From Pseudorhizobium pelagicum (GTDB taxonomy: Bacteria; Pseudomonadota; Alphaproteobacteria; Rhizobiales; Rhizobiaceae), in the NCBI GenBank assembly GCA_000722615.1, contig JOKI01000021.1, positions 1-64,000 of the forward strand: a stretch of 64,000 nt of DNA, given 5' to 3'. The notes beneath the pieces are model-generated. The model did no database searches, was not told the origin of the DNA, and saw nothing but the letters and a program-made list of their open reading frames with translations. Made by a program: the position numbers and the translations under genes. This document shows, piece by piece, positions 27,330 through 37,506 of this stretch; the stretch's first letter is position 1; the number at the start of each line of letters is the position of its first letter.

Positions 27330-28039
27330 TCCTCCTCTTCACCGCCCGGTGTCAAGAGCCCCAGTTCCTCGAGGTCCATCTGGGTGATGGGATCCTCGTC
27401 ATCCTGCAACTCGTCGCCCATGCCCGGAAGCGGCACCTGGAAATTCGGCGGTATGCGCCCTGACAGGAGGCCTGCGCCCTTCAGTTCATCCAGTCCCGGC
27501 AGATCGCGCAGTTCCTCCAGGCCGAAGTGGTCGAGGAAATCCGGCGTCGTGCCGAGCGTGACAGGACGGCCGGGCGTCCTGCGCCTGCCGCGGAAGCGGA
27601 CCCATCCTGCCTCCATCAGCACGTCCAAGGTGCCCCTGGACGTCTGGACGCCGCGGATGTCCTCGATCTCGGCGCGTGTCACCGGCTGGTGATAGGCAAT
27701 GATAGCGAGCACTTCGAGCGCGGCCCGCGACAGCTTGCGAACATCGTTGTCATCCTTGCGGATCACGAACGACAGGTCGGCCGCAGTGCGGAAGGCCCAA
27801 CGGTCTGCGCTGCGGATGAGGTTGACGCCGCGGGAGGCATAGAATGACGAGAGGCTCTCCATCACCGCGGGGATGTCCACGCCGAGCGGCAGTCGTTCCG
27901 CCAGAAAGTCTTCGGAGACGGGTTCGGCGGACGCAAAGACCAGCGCCTCGGCGATACGCTCGGCCTCCGCGAGCGAGAAGCTCTGGGGAGAAGACGTGTC
28001 CTCCGTCTGCTCGTCCGGGTTATGCTCAGAAGGTGTCAA
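27326..28039 (-). CDS. scpB: Segregation and condensation protein ScpB
   Basis: 237 residues with two winged-helix domains; the typical segment SRAALEVLAIIAYHQPVTRA, followed by EIEDIRGVQTSRGTLDVLME, is clear. It forms the kleisin-associated part of the SMC-ScpAB condensin. No ATG exists near the expected start. A TTG at 28039 with GGGAGACGG just upstream is proposed, overlapping scpA by 14 bases. The C-terminal tail is acidic (DDEDPITQMDLEELGLLTPG). Confidence 0.9.
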   Translation of the reverse strand: MTPSEHNPDEQTEDTSSPQSFSLAEAERIAEALVFASAEPVSEDFLAERLPLGVDIPAVMESLSSFYASRGVNLIRSADRWAFRTAADLSFVIRKDDNDVRKLSRAALEVLAIIAYHQPVTRAEIEDIRGVQTSRGTLDVLMEAGWVRFRGRRRTPGRPVTLGTTPDFLDHFGLEELRDLPGLDELKGAGLLSGRIPPNFQVPLPGMGDELQDDEDPITQMDLEELGLLTPGGEEEE

Positions 28040-28865
28040 CGACCGTCTCCCGGGCCGGCAGGCCCTGCTGGCCGTTGCGCAAGTAGATGGGCTGGAATGC
28101 CCCCTCCTGGCGGATCTCGATCTTGCCCTCCCGGACAAGCTCCAGGGATGCGGCAAAGGCGCTGGCGGTGGCCGTGACGCGGTCCGCCGGCGGCAGATAT
28201 TCCAGAAGATAGCGCTGCAGCGCCGTCCAGTCGGTCACCTCGCCCAGCATGCGTGTCAGCAACTCGCGGGCATCCGACAGCGACCAGACCTTGCGCCTCT
28301 CGATCGTCACCTGGGTGACGGCCTGGCGCTGGCGAAGGTTGGCGTAGGCGGACAGGAGGTCGTAGAGGCTCGCGTCGTAGACCGAGCGGACGCGGTGCGG
28401 GATGTGTTCCGGGGCGCCGCGGGCAAAGACGTCGCGGCCGAGGCGGTTGCGGTTGATGATGCGGGTGGCCGCCTCGCGCATCGCCTCGAGCCGCTTCAGC
28501 CGGAAGGCGAGCGCTGCCGCCATTTCCTCGCCGGAGGGGCCATCGTCGCCCTTTGCCTGCTGGGGGATGAGCAGTTTGGACTTCAGGAAGGCGAGCCAGG
28601 CGGCCATGACCAGATAGTCTGCCGCCAGTTCGAGGCGAACGCGGCGGGCACTGTCGACAAACAGCAGATATTGTTCGGCCAGCGCCAGGACGGAAATCCT
28701 GGCGAGATCGACCTTCTGCGACCTGGCCAGATGCAGCAGCAGGTCCAGCGGCCCCTCGAAGCCGCCGACGTCGATCATCAGCGCCGGCTCGTCCGCTGCC
28801 CGCTCCGGACCCTCCTGCCAGAGCTTGTCCATCGGAATGGCGCCTGGTGCGATGTTCATTGCCAT
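28026..28865 (-). CDS. scpA: Segregation and condensation protein ScpA (kleisin)
   Basis: 279 residues. IDVGGFEGPLDLLLHLARSQ and VDLARISVLALAEQYL are the N-terminal kleisin signature, and the C-terminal winged helix lies around IEIRQEGAFQPIYL. It bridges the SMC ATPase heads during chromosome condensation. The ATG at 28865 is preferred because GAGGTGGGA sits directly before it; other in-frame ATGs exist at 28880 and 28859. The nagZ stop lies about 20 bases upstream. Confidence 0.93.
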   Translation of the reverse strand: MAMNIAPGAIPMDKLWQEGPERAADEPALMIDVGGFEGPLDLLLHLARSQKVDLARISVLALAEQYLLFVDSARRVRLELAADYLVMAAWLAFLKSKLLIPQQAKGDDGPSGEEMAAALAFRLKRLEAMREAATRIINRNRLGRDVFARGAPEHIPHRVRSVYDASLYDLLSAYANLRQRQAVTQVTIERRKVWSLSDARELLTRMLGEVTDWTALQRYLLEYLPPADRVTATASAFAASLELVREGKIEIRQEGAFQPIYLRNGQQGLPARETVVDTF

Positions 28866-28884
28866 TCCCACCTCATGCATCAGG

Positions 28885-29901
28885 TCAGGAGCTGGAGAGA
28901 AGCCCCCAGAATTCCTGGCGAAGCGCCGTTTCATTGGAGCCATCGCCGGGGCCGAAGGCTGCCTCTACCTGCCGGGCGCGCCGCAGGGCCTCGGCCTGCA
29001 GCGGACGCGCCTCCTCGACCACGGCCTTCATTTCCTCCATCACGCCGTTGCAATGCAAGATGATATCGCATCCGCCCCCAGCTATTCGCCGGGCCCGCTC
29101 GCCGATCGTCCCTTTCAGCGCGTTCATCGAGGTGTCGTCGGACATCAGGAGGCCGTCGAAGCCGATGTATCCGCGGATGATCTCCTCGATCACCCTCGGA
29201 GAGGTCGTCGCCGGCTGATCGGGATCGATCGCGGTGAAGACGATATGGGCGCTCATCGCCATCAACTCGTCCTTCAACGCCCTGAACGGCAGGAAGTCGT
29301 GGGCCTCGAGTTCGGCGCGGCTGGCGGTCACCACCGGCAGATCGTGATGGGAGTCGGCCATGCCGCGGCCATGGCCGGGAATATGCTTCATCACCGGCAG
29401 CACGCCGCCGGCGGTCAGGCCGTCCGCCGCCGCCTTGCCCATGTCCGATACCGTCACCGGATCGAAGCCGTAGGCGCGGTCGCCGATGACATTGCTCGCG
29501 CCCTCCACCGGGACGTCGAGCACCGGCAGGCAATCGACATTGATCCCGAGCTTCAGGAGGTCAAAGGCGTGCAGGCGCGACATCAGCCACGCAGCCCGCA
29601 ACCCCATCTCGCGATCCTGTCGATAAAGCGCGCCGAGTGCCGCAGCGGAGGGATATTTCTCGACGAGCGGCGGGCGGATGCGCTGGACGCGTCCGCCTTC
29701 CTGGTCGATCAGCACCGGGGCATCGGGCCGGCCGACGGTGTCGCGCATGGCCGCCGCCAGATCTGCGATCTGGGACGGCTCCTGGATGTTTCGGGCAAAG
29801 AGGATGAACCCCCACGGCCGCTCGTTGCGGTAGAGGGCAATCTCGTCGGCGGAAAGAACGGGGCCGCCCGCCCCCAGGATCAGTGCTTTTGATTCGGTCA
29901 T
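28885..29901 (-). CDS. nagZ: Beta-N-acetylhexosaminidase NagZ
   Basis: 338 residues, glycoside hydrolase family 3. DQEGGRVQRIRPP near residue 70, the KHIPGHGRGMADSHHDLP loop carrying the catalytic His, and the nucleophile region DGLLMSDDTSMNAL are all present. It removes N-acetylglucosamine from anhydromuropeptides in the cytoplasm, a step of peptidoglycan recycling that also shapes beta-lactamase induction. The ATG at 29901 begins MTESKALILGAGGP; the frame continues upstream without any family similarity. Confidence 0.95.
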   Translation of the reverse strand: MTESKALILGAGGPVLSADEIALYRNERPWGFILFARNIQEPSQIADLAAAMRDTVGRPDAPVLIDQEGGRVQRIRPPLVEKYPSAAALGALYRQDREMGLRAAWLMSRLHAFDLLKLGINVDCLPVLDVPVEGASNVIGDRAYGFDPVTVSDMGKAAADGLTAGGVLPVMKHIPGHGRGMADSHHDLPVVTASRAELEAHDFLPFRALKDELMAMSAHIVFTAIDPDQPATTSPRVIEEIIRGYIGFDGLLMSDDTSMNALKGTIGERARRIAGGGCDIILHCNGVMEEMKAVVEEARPLQAEALRRARQVEAAFGPGDGSNETALRQEFWGLLSSS

Positions 29902-30007
29902 ACGGCGATGATAGGCGCCACGGCGGAAATTGCGAATGCCGGCAGGGATCGATCCAAACGGAAAACGGGGCCTTCCGGCCCCGTTCGATTGGTCATGTCC
30001 CTGTCGG

Positions 30008-33000
30008 TTACTTGGCGACGAGGCAGCTTCCGCCGGCGGCACGATAGCTTTCGCAGAGCTGCACCGCTTCGGCCTTGCTGCCGGCCGGGATGCGGACGCG
30101 GTAGAAGGTGCCCTTCCCGGCGATCTCGGCCGCGCGGATGTCGACACCGCGGCCGCCGATGACGGAGGCAAACTTCGAAGAGAGGTTCCGGTAGGACTTC
30201 TCCGCGTCTGCGGCACTCGGCAGCGAGGCGATCTGGATGACGTAACCGCCTGGCGAAAGAGCCGCCACCTGGGTCTGCTGCGGAGCAGCCGGTGGTGCGG
30301 CAGTCGTCGTCGGCACTGTGGCCGTGCTGACGGCGCCCTCATCTGCGACAGCCGCCGCGACGTTTGTCGGCTGGCGCGTGGGCCGTGCGGTTGGAATCGG
30401 AGCCGCAATCGACGGCTGATCCGCAACCGGGGTCTCCAGCTCGAGGCCGGCCATGTCGGCGGATGCATCCGCAGACACCGGCACGATGCCCGACGCCTGC
30501 CCCTGCTCCGACGCATCGGACCCAGCGATCGGGGCATCAGGAATGGAGGCGATCTCGACGTTCTTGACCGAAGCTGCCGCGACCTTCTGGGTCTCGACCG
30601 GGATCGACGCCTGTACCGTCGGCTCGACCGGGGCAGCGACTTCCTGCTCCACGAGTGTCCCGTCAGGGCGCACGATCATCGTCTTGACCCGGCGCGGCAT
30701 GACCGACACGGACTGGGACGCTTCCGGCGGCAGGTCTGTCTGCTGTGCATCAGGCGTGAGGCGATCCTCGCGATACGGAGAATCGGAGGCACTGGCCAGC
30801 TCGGCGGTGCTTTCCCCTTCCAGCGGCAGCTGGTCGGTCATCAGCGTCTTCTGCACGACGTCCACCGGCTCCTCGCTGGCGGAAATCAAGGCTTCCTGCA
30901 TGGGCGCCGCAGGCACGTCGCCCGCGACACGGTCGTAGACAGCCTTGTCCTGGTTCGGGACAGTCTTTCCGCCGGGATTGGCCGGGAGGACCTTCACCGG
31001 GCTGGTGTCGGCCGCGATCACGATCGGCTCGCCATTGGCGGCAATCGAGCTGCTGTCTCCGCCAAACAGCGCATAGGCGACCGATCCGCCGGCAATAACG
31101 ACGCCGGCAATGGCCAGCGGCATCGCAAAGGCGGCCATCGAGCGGCGCGGGCTTTCGGCAAACGCGGCGCCGGAGCGGGCAGAGAGCCTTTCCGCGTTCG
31201 ACTGGGCTGGCAGCGGATTGGTCAGGCTGCGGCGAAAGTCCTGTTCCAGGGCGCGCTCGAAGTCGTCGAGATCGAGGTAGCCCGACGGGGCCGCAGGCTG
31301 CGGCACCGGCTCGGCAGGAGCGGTCTCGATGGGTTCGGCTGCCTCGGCGGCATCTGCGGCGACCGGCTGCAGCAGGGATGCAAGCTCGGCATCGATGTCG
31401 AAGTCGTAGTCGTTGCGGTAGACCGGTGCGGGCTCCTGCTCCGCGGCCTGAAGGTCGGGAACATTCAGGTCGAACACAGGCTCGGGCTGCTCTTCCGTCT
31501 CGGAGATCAGTCCCGGATCGAAAGCCAGGCTCGGCGCGGTCTCTGCCGTGAAGGCGGGCACCAGAGGCTCTGCCATCGGCGTCGGCGGCTGCGGGATGGA
31601 AGTCGGCGGGGTCAATGCGCTTGCATAGGGTGCCGGTGCGGGCGCCGCGGCAACAGCGGACGGCGTCGGAACGACCCGTGCCACCGGTGACCAGGATGCG
31701 GTGAAGCGCTGCGGCTGAACCGGTGCGGATACGGCTGCAGGTGCTGCGGCCGGCTTCGGCTCTTCGAAGGCGTGCAGGTCCTCGTCCGACAGGATGTCCG
31801 TCAGGTCAAGTTCGAGATCGTCGAGCGCCAGCTCGAAATCTTCATCGAGCATCGGATCGACGGCCGCCGGCTGCACCAGGGCTTGCGCCGGCTGGGCAGG
31901 CTTGCGCTGCAGGCTTTCGCTGAAAGCGTCGTCGCGAAAATCGAACGGCATATCCCAGCGCGGCTCCGAAATCATCGGGCCGGAGGGTTTGGCGTGTGCG
32001 TAAACACCATCTGCCGTGTCGCCGGCGAGAACATCGAAATCAGGCAATTCGTCCGAATCGGCCGTGGTTTCGATCGAGCGAACATGATCATCGGGAGCGG
32101 CTACCGGCTCTGGCGCCACAGAGACGTTATCAATCGACGGCACCGGCTCGAATGCCGCCATCGAAGGCTCAGGTTCGCCAAATGATGGCTCCTGCCGGAT
32201 GTTGTCGGACGGCCCGAGGACGGGTTCAATGCGAGAAACGGCGTCTGCGGGCGAAGATACCGCGCGTGCCGGCTCCCTCACCGGGTTGAAGTTCGCCAGC
32301 GGCATGCGAAAGCCGGGGGTATAGATCGGCTTGCGCGCCGCAGAAAGCTGCGCTTCCTGGACAGGCGCCAATGCATCCGAGGCACCGATGGACAGTTCGA
32401 CTTCATCGGAGAGATCGAAGGTCGGTTCGGCTGTGTCTTGTTCCGGGATAATCTCTGCGGGAAGCACGGCCTCTTCTGCCGCAACAGCGTCCGCGGCAAG
32501 GGTGTCAACCGGCGCAGCAATGGCCTGCGAGGTCGCGTCGCTCCAGACGGCTTCATCCGGCGCATGGACCGGCTCCGGCTGAACGTCGTCGACCTGCAGG
32601 TCGGCCTCGCCCGACGCAAGGAAGAAATCCTGATCGTCTGGTGCGATATCGAAGGAGGTCTCCGCGTCGAGTGTGGGTGCGGCGTCGACGGTAGGTTCTA
32701 CGGCAGGCGACGGCTGGTCGTCGAAGGCCGGCTGCTCCACGAAGACCGGTTCGGCGGGGACCTCGGACGGCTGTTCTGCCACGTCCTGGAACTGGTCCGG
32801 CGCATCGAAGGCCTCGGGCGGAGAAACCGCGTCGGCAGCGGCCACGGAGGACTGATGCGGACGCGGCGCCTCGTAACGCTCGAATTCCCTCAGCAGTTCG
32901 TCTTCAAGATTGAAGGCTGGCTCGCGGCGATCCGCGACGGGTGGCTTGGGGACCAGACGCTCGTCATAACCGACAATCCGGGCAAGCTCTGCCAACGGGT

Positions 33001-33061
33001 CATCGTCAGCAAAGAAGTCCGGACCGTCATTCCGGTTACGCGCAAGGTTGTTGTCTGCCAT
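30008..33061 (-). CDS. Large SPOR-domain membrane protein, candidate FtsN
   Basis: 1017 residues. The first 640 are acidic, Pro/Ala/Glu-rich and probably disordered in the cytoplasm, one helix (PLAIAGVVIAGGSVAYALFG near 645-665) crosses the inner membrane, and a periplasmic linker leads to a C-terminal SPOR domain (about 939-1017, GYVIQIASLPSAADAEKSYR). SPOR binds denuded septal peptidoglycan. The position between argS and nagZ matches, as I recall, that of Caulobacter ftsN. The cytoplasmic part is far longer than in known FtsN. The start ATG at 33061 has GAGG only two bases upstream. Confidence 0.85.
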   Translation of the reverse strand: MADNNLARNRNDGPDFFADDDPLAELARIVGYDERLVPKPPVADRREPAFNLEDELLREFERYEAPRPHQSSVAAADAVSPPEAFDAPDQFQDVAEQPSEVPAEPVFVEQPAFDDQPSPAVEPTVDAAPTLDAETSFDIAPDDQDFFLASGEADLQVDDVQPEPVHAPDEAVWSDATSQAIAAPVDTLAADAVAAEEAVLPAEIIPEQDTAEPTFDLSDEVELSIGASDALAPVQEAQLSAARKPIYTPGFRMPLANFNPVREPARAVSSPADAVSRIEPVLGPSDNIRQEPSFGEPEPSMAAFEPVPSIDNVSVAPEPVAAPDDHVRSIETTADSDELPDFDVLAGDTADGVYAHAKPSGPMISEPRWDMPFDFRDDAFSESLQRKPAQPAQALVQPAAVDPMLDEDFELALDDLELDLTDILSDEDLHAFEEPKPAAAPAAVSAPVQPQRFTASWSPVARVVPTPSAVAAAPAPAPYASALTPPTSIPQPPTPMAEPLVPAFTAETAPSLAFDPGLISETEEQPEPVFDLNVPDLQAAEQEPAPVYRNDYDFDIDAELASLLQPVAADAAEAAEPIETAPAEPVPQPAAPSGYLDLDDFERALEQDFRRSLTNPLPAQSNAERLSARSGAAFAESPRRSMAAFAMPLAIAGVVIAGGSVAYALFGGDSSSIAANGEPIVIAADTSPVKVLPANPGGKTVPNQDKAVYDRVAGDVPAAPMQEALISASEEPVDVVQKTLMTDQLPLEGESTAELASASDSPYREDRLTPDAQQTDLPPEASQSVSVMPRRVKTMIVRPDGTLVEQEVAAPVEPTVQASIPVETQKVAAASVKNVEIASIPDAPIAGSDASEQGQASGIVPVSADASADMAGLELETPVADQPSIAAPIPTARPTRQPTNVAAAVADEGAVSTATVPTTTAAPPAAPQQTQVAALSPGGYVIQIASLPSAADAEKSYRNLSSKFASVIGGRGVDIRAAEIAGKGTFYRVRIPAGSKAEAVQLCESYRAAGGSCLVAK

Positions 33062-33128
33062 TACCTCGTCCACCCACCTACATCTACTCAGGGCATTGCC
33101 AGCGCTTTGTGGGGAAATGGTGGCGCAA

Positions 33129-34886
33129 CTACCGCATTTCATCCGGTGCGGCAGTGCCCGTAATGGACAATCCCGACTTCAAAACGGAGGCGACCGCGCG
33201 CACCAGCCCAAGTCTGGCAATGCTCAATTCTCGGTTCTTATCATTAACAAATCGTAATTCAGGCTGATCCTTGCCCTTATTCCAGTGAGCGTGGAAGAAG
33301 CTTGCCAGATCGTAGAGGTAAAATGCAAGTCTATGCGGCTCCTGCGACTGTGCCGCAGCCTCGACGACGCGGGGATATTCGGCCAGCTTTCCGATCAGCT
33401 GAATCTCGTTGTCGTCGACGATGTCCTTGGCCAATTCGGAAAGATCAAGGCAATCAATATCAACGTCCGGAAATGCCTCGCGGGCCTGGCGGAAGACCGA
33501 CATGCAGCGGGCATGGGCATACTGCACGTAGAAGACCGGATTATCCTTCGATTGCTCGGTCACCTTGGCGAAATCGAAATCCAGAGGCTCCGAGCTCTTG
33601 CGGTAAAGCATCATGAAGCGGACCGAATCACGGCCCACTTCATCCACCACCTCGCGCAGGGTGACGAAATCGCCGGAGCGCTTCGACATCTTCACGGGTT
33701 CACCATTTCGATACAGCTTCACGAGCTGGCAGAGCAGCACCGTGAGCTTGACGCTGCCGTCCGAAATCGCCCGCGCCAGCGCCTCCAGGCGCTTGACGTA
33801 GCCGCCGTGATCGGCGCCGAGGACATAGATCATCTCGTCGTAGCCGCGGTCGAACTTGTCCTTGAAGTAGGCCACGTCGGCGGCGAAATAGGTGTAGCTT
33901 CCGTCCGACTTGATCAGCGGCCGATCGATGTCGTCGCCGACCTCCGTGGACCGGAACAGGGTCTGCTCGCGATCCTCCCAGTCCTCCGGCACCTGCCCCT
34001 TCGGCGGCGGCAGCGAGCCACGGTAGACGTGCCCCTTGAACGTCAGGTCGTTGATGGCGGCGCGGATCCGCTGGGCGCCCTCCGCATGCAGCGTACGCTC
34101 CGAGAAGAAGACGTCGTGGTGGACGTTCAGCGCCTCCAGATCCTCGCGGATCATCACCATCATCGCGTCGATGGCCCGGTCCTTGACGAGCGGCATCCAG
34201 TCGTCTTCGGGCATGTTGTGAAGCCGGACGCCGAATTCTTCGGCGAGCGCCTTGCCGACCGGCACGAGGTAATCGCCGGGATAGAGCCCCGCCGGGATCT
34301 CGCCGATGTTTTCGCCGAGCGCCTCGCGGTAGCGCAGGAAGACGGAACGGGCCAGGACGTCGATCTGGCTGCCGGCGTCGTTGATGTAGTATTCCTTCGT
34401 GACCTCGTAGCCGGCAAAACCCATCAGGTTGGCCAGGGCGTCACCGACGACCGCGCCGCGGCAATGGCCGACATGCATGGGACCAGTCGGATTTGCGGAG
34501 ACATATTCGACGTTGGTCTTGCGGCCGGCGCCGACGGTCGAGCGGCCGTAATCGGTTCCCTGCCGGATGACTGCCGCCAACAGCCGCTGCCAGTACTCTT
34601 TGGACAGTCGGATGTTGATGAACCCGGGACCGGCGATGGACAGATCGACGACATCCGGGTCTTCCTTCAAGCGCGCAACGATCAACTCGGCCAGCGCGCG
34701 CGGATTTGTGCCGAGCGGCTTAGCGAGCACCATGGCGGCGTTGGTGGCGATATCGCCGTGGCTCGGATCTCGCGGGGGTTCGACGGCCACGCGGGCGAAA
34801 TCGACCTCGCTGCGCTTCTCCTTGATCAGATCGATGGATTCGAGCGCATTTTCGATTCTCGTCTCGAAGTCGGCAAAGAGATTCAT
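33129..34886 (-). CDS. argS: Arginyl-tRNA synthetase
   Basis: 585 residues, class I. The HIGH motif appears as HVGH at 138-141 within [15 protein letters not shown], and the KMSK motif as KMSKR at 399-403. The N-terminal additional domain that contacts the tRNA D-loop and the helical anticodon-binding C-terminus (ending in the usual Met-Arg) are present. It charges tRNA-Arg. It lies 56 bases downstream of the dGTPase-like gene and upstream of the SPOR gene. Confidence 0.97.
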   Translation of the reverse strand: MNLFADFETRIENALESIDLIKEKRSEVDFARVAVEPPRDPSHGDIATNAAMVLAKPLGTNPRALAELIVARLKEDPDVVDLSIAGPGFINIRLSKEYWQRLLAAVIRQGTDYGRSTVGAGRKTNVEYVSANPTGPMHVGHCRGAVVGDALANLMGFAGYEVTKEYYINDAGSQIDVLARSVFLRYREALGENIGEIPAGLYPGDYLVPVGKALAEEFGVRLHNMPEDDWMPLVKDRAIDAMMVMIREDLEALNVHHDVFFSERTLHAEGAQRIRAAINDLTFKGHVYRGSLPPPKGQVPEDWEDREQTLFRSTEVGDDIDRPLIKSDGSYTYFAADVAYFKDKFDRGYDEMIYVLGADHGGYVKRLEALARAISDGSVKLTVLLCQLVKLYRNGEPVKMSKRSGDFVTLREVVDEVGRDSVRFMMLYRKSSEPLDFDFAKVTEQSKDNPVFYVQYAHARCMSVFRQAREAFPDVDIDCLDLSELAKDIVDDNEIQLIGKLAEYPRVVEAAAQSQEPHRLAFYLYDLASFFHAHWNKGKDQPELRFVNDKNRELSIARLGLVRAVASVLKSGLSITGTAAPDEMR

Positions 34887-34942
34887 ATCATCATTCCCGC
34901 GCCAGGCGGACCCTTGGAAAGCCGTTGTTGTTGGGGCGCTGC

Positions 34943-36160
34943 CTAACGCAAATCGGGAGTCCGGTCAAACAACTCGCCGTGCGCACGAACGGCATAGGAA
35001 TCGGTCATGCCGGCCAGATAGTCGCCGACGTGACGGGCCCGCGCCGGCGGCGATAGCCCGGCCATGTGCTCCACCCAGTAGTGGCTGCGCATCAGCGATG
35101 GATCCGCCAGATAGGCGCCGAACAGATCCGTGACGATCTGGGCAGCACCAGTGCGGATGCGCATGATCTCCGGGTGGCGGTAGATATGCGAAAACAGGAG
35201 CTTCTTGATCAGCCGGTCCGTCTCCGCCATCTCCGGCGAAAACGTGGCGAGCACCCGACCGCAGCCGCGCACCTCTGAGGCCGACCGCGGCTTCACCTCG
35301 CTCAGGCTCTGCTGCGCATAGCCGATGACGTCCTCCACCATGCGGGTGATCTGCCGGCGCATCATCTCGTGGGTGAAGCGGCTGGGCTCCAGATGCGGAT
35401 AGCGGTCACGGACCTCCTGCATCAGGCCGGCGAGAAACGGCACGTCCTCCAGCATGTCGAAGGTCAGGTAGCCGGCGCGCAGTCCGTCGTCGATGTCATG
35501 GGTGTTGTAGGCGATGTCGTCGGCGATCGCCGCCACCTGTGCCTCCAGGCTCGCAAAGCTTGCAAGCTCCAGGTCGTAGAGCTGGCAGTAGTCGCGGATC
35601 GGCTGCGGCACCGGGCCGCGCGTTCCCTCGCCCTCCGGCGTCAGCAGCGGTCCGTTGTGCTTCACGAGGCCCTCCAGCGTCTCCCAGGTGAGATTGAGCC
35701 CGTCGAAATCGGCATAGCGCCGCTCGAGCTTGGTGACGATGCGCAGAGACTGGGCATTGTGATCAAAGCCGCCATAGGGCTGCAGCACCTCATCGAGCGC
35801 GTCCTCGCCGGTGTGGCCAAAGGGCGTGTGGCCGAAATCGTGGACGAGAGCCACGCCCTCGGCCAGATCCTCGTCGAGCTTCAGCGCGCGGGCCAGCGCA
35901 CGGGCGATCTGCGCCACCTCAATCGTGTGGGTAAGGCGGGTGCGAAAATGGTCGCCGTCCGGACTGATGAAGACCTGCGTCTTGTGCTTCAGGCGGCGGA
36001 AGGCCGTGGCGTGGACGATCCGGTCGCGGTCGCGCTGGAATTCGGAGCGGGTGAGACTGCCGCCCTCCGGGAACAGGCGCCCGCGCGACGCCCAGGGATC
36101 TGTCGCGAAGGGCGCCTTGTCGCCGCTGCCGTAGCCCAGTGCCTGCCTATCAATCGTCAT
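34943..36160 (-). CDS. dGTPase-like HD-domain triphosphohydrolase
   Basis: 405 residues. The HD metal-site motifs are [19 protein letters not shown], then [17 protein letters not shown] (His-Asp pair), and further [19 protein letters not shown] with the last Asp. The family hydrolyses dNTPs, best known for dGTP, to nucleoside and tripolyphosphate. It is the first gene of the argS-SPOR block and divergent from erpA. Confidence 0.92.
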   Translation of the reverse strand: MTIDRQALGYGSGDKAPFATDPWASRGRLFPEGGSLTRSEFQRDRDRIVHATAFRRLKHKTQVFISPDGDHFRTRLTHTIEVAQIARALARALKLDEDLAEGVALVHDFGHTPFGHTGEDALDEVLQPYGGFDHNAQSLRIVTKLERRYADFDGLNLTWETLEGLVKHNGPLLTPEGEGTRGPVPQPIRDYCQLYDLELASFASLEAQVAAIADDIAYNTHDIDDGLRAGYLTFDMLEDVPFLAGLMQEVRDRYPHLEPSRFTHEMMRRQITRMVEDVIGYAQQSLSEVKPRSASEVRGCGRVLATFSPEMAETDRLIKKLLFSHIYRHPEIMRIRTGAAQIVTDLFGAYLADPSLMRSHYWVEHMAGLSPPARARHVGDYLAGMTDSYAVRAHGELFDRTPDLR

Positions 36161-36194
36161 GCGTCCTGCCTGGCCTCTCTGCTTGCCTCGCCCA

Positions 36195-36226
36195 TTGACG
36201 TGGGTTTTAAGGGTTCATACCTATAG
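36195..36226 (+). promoter_or_regulatory. Candidate sigma-70 promoter of erpA
   Basis: TTGACG at 36195-36200 is followed after 17 bases by TACCTA and overlapping TATAG (36218-36226). It lies about 65 bases before the erpA start in the divergent gap. Match judged by eye only. Confidence 0.5.
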
Positions 36227-36289
36227 TGCAATCCGGCGTCAGCCGAGACTACCAACCTTACCCGAGCCTTAAACTCGGCAGGAGACGAC

Positions 36290-36622
36290 ATGACGACACC
36301 CAATGTCACCCTTTCGGATGCCGCGGCAAAGCGCATTTCCCAGATCGTTGCAGGCGAAGCCGGCAAGCAGGCGCTGCGCGTTTCGGTGGAAGGCGGCGGT
36401 TGCTCCGGCTTCTCCTACAAGTTCGACCTGGCCGAAACTCCGGATGCCGACGATGTGATCATTGCCAATGGCGATGCCAAGGTGCTGATCGACAGCCTGT
36501 CGCTCGTCTACATGGAGGGCTCGGAAATCGACTTCGTCGACAATCTCCTCGGCCAGTCGTTCCAGATCAAGAATCCGAATGCGGTTGCCAGCTGCGGCTG
36601 CGGCACAAGCTTCTCCGTCTGA
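36290..36622 (+). CDS. erpA: Iron-sulfur cluster insertion protein ErpA (A-type carrier)
   Basis: 110 residues of the HesB/IscA/ErpA family. The three cluster ligands are Cys38 (EGGGCSGF), Cys102 and Cys104 (SCGCGTSF). It carries and delivers Fe-S clusters to client enzymes. AGGAG lies 6 bases before the ATG. It stands alone, away from suf genes, as often seen for erpA. Confidence 0.93.
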   Translation: MTTPNVTLSDAAAKRISQIVAGEAGKQALRVSVEGGGCSGFSYKFDLAETPDADDVIIANGDAKVLIDSLSLVYMEGSEIDFVDNLLGQSFQIKNPNAVASCGCGTSFSV

Positions 36623-36698
36623 CGGCCTGCCGTCATATCGGGCTTTCAAAGCCCGCGGCGTTCGCTAAAAGGGTGGCGACAACAGGAGCGGACAGCCG

Positions 36699-37493
36699 AT
36701 GAAGATCGCCACATGGAACATCAACGGGGTGAAGGCGCGGATCGACAGCCTGCGCCAGTGGCTGAGCGATTCCGCGCCCGACATCGTCTGCCTGCAGGAG
36801 ATCAAGTCGGTCGACGAAAACTTCCCGCGCCTGGAGATCGAAGCCCTGGGCTATCACGTCGAGACCCACGGCCAGAAGGGCTTCAACGGCGTGGCGCTGC
36901 TCTCGAAGATCCGGCCGGACGAGGTGATCCGTGGCCTGCCGGAAGGCGACGGAGACGATCAGTCCCGTTACATCGAGGGCGTCTACTCCGTGCGCGGCGG
37001 CGTCATCCGGGTTGCCTCCATCTATCTGCCGAACGGCAATCCGGCCGACGACCCGGTGAAATATCCCTACAAGCTGAAGTGGATGGAGCGCCTTCGCCGG
37101 CATGCGGAGAACTGCCTGCTGCTGGAAGAGCCGCTGATTCTCGCCGGCGACTACAATGTCATCCCCGAGCCGCACGACTGCTTCGACCCTGCCGTCTGGG
37201 CCGGCGATGCGCTGTTCCTGCCGGAGACACGGGCCGCCTTCCGGCGCCTGGAGAGCCTGGGGCTGACGGAGGCCGTGCGGGCCACCAGCGACGCCACCAA
37301 GCTCTATACGTTCTGGGACTATCAGGCGGGCGCTTGGCAGAAGAACAACGGCATCCGGATCGATCACATGCTGCTGTCGCCGGAGGCGGCCGACAAGCTG
37401 CGCTCGACGACGATCGAAAAGCATGTGCGGGGCTGGGAGAAGCCGTCAGACCATGTGCCGGTGACGGCACTGTTCGACTTCGAGTCGGCCTGA
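36699..37493 (+). CDS. xthA: Exodeoxyribonuclease III
   Basis: 264 residues of the exonuclease III/AP-endonuclease family. MKIATWNINGVKARID starts the fold; Glu34 in CLQEIKS binds metal; AGDYNVIPEPHDCFDP holds the catalytic Asp-Asn, and the C-terminal PSDHVPVTAL holds the catalytic Asp-His. It cuts DNA at abasic sites in base-excision repair. It lies 76 bases after erpA on the same strand. Confidence 0.95.
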   Translation: MKIATWNINGVKARIDSLRQWLSDSAPDIVCLQEIKSVDENFPRLEIEALGYHVETHGQKGFNGVALLSKIRPDEVIRGLPEGDGDDQSRYIEGVYSVRGGVIRVASIYLPNGNPADDPVKYPYKLKWMERLRRHAENCLLLEEPLILAGDYNVIPEPHDCFDPAVWAGDALFLPETRAAFRRLESLGLTEAVRATSDATKLYTFWDYQAGAWQKNNGIRIDHMLLSPEAADKLRSTTIEKHVRGWEKPSDHVPVTALFDFESA

Positions 37494-37506
37494 CCTCGTC
37501 AGGCCG

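Noticed and set aside
29930..31690. 586-residue frame antisense to the SPOR gene
   Set aside because: Arg/Gly/Asp-rich shadow with no signal or domain.
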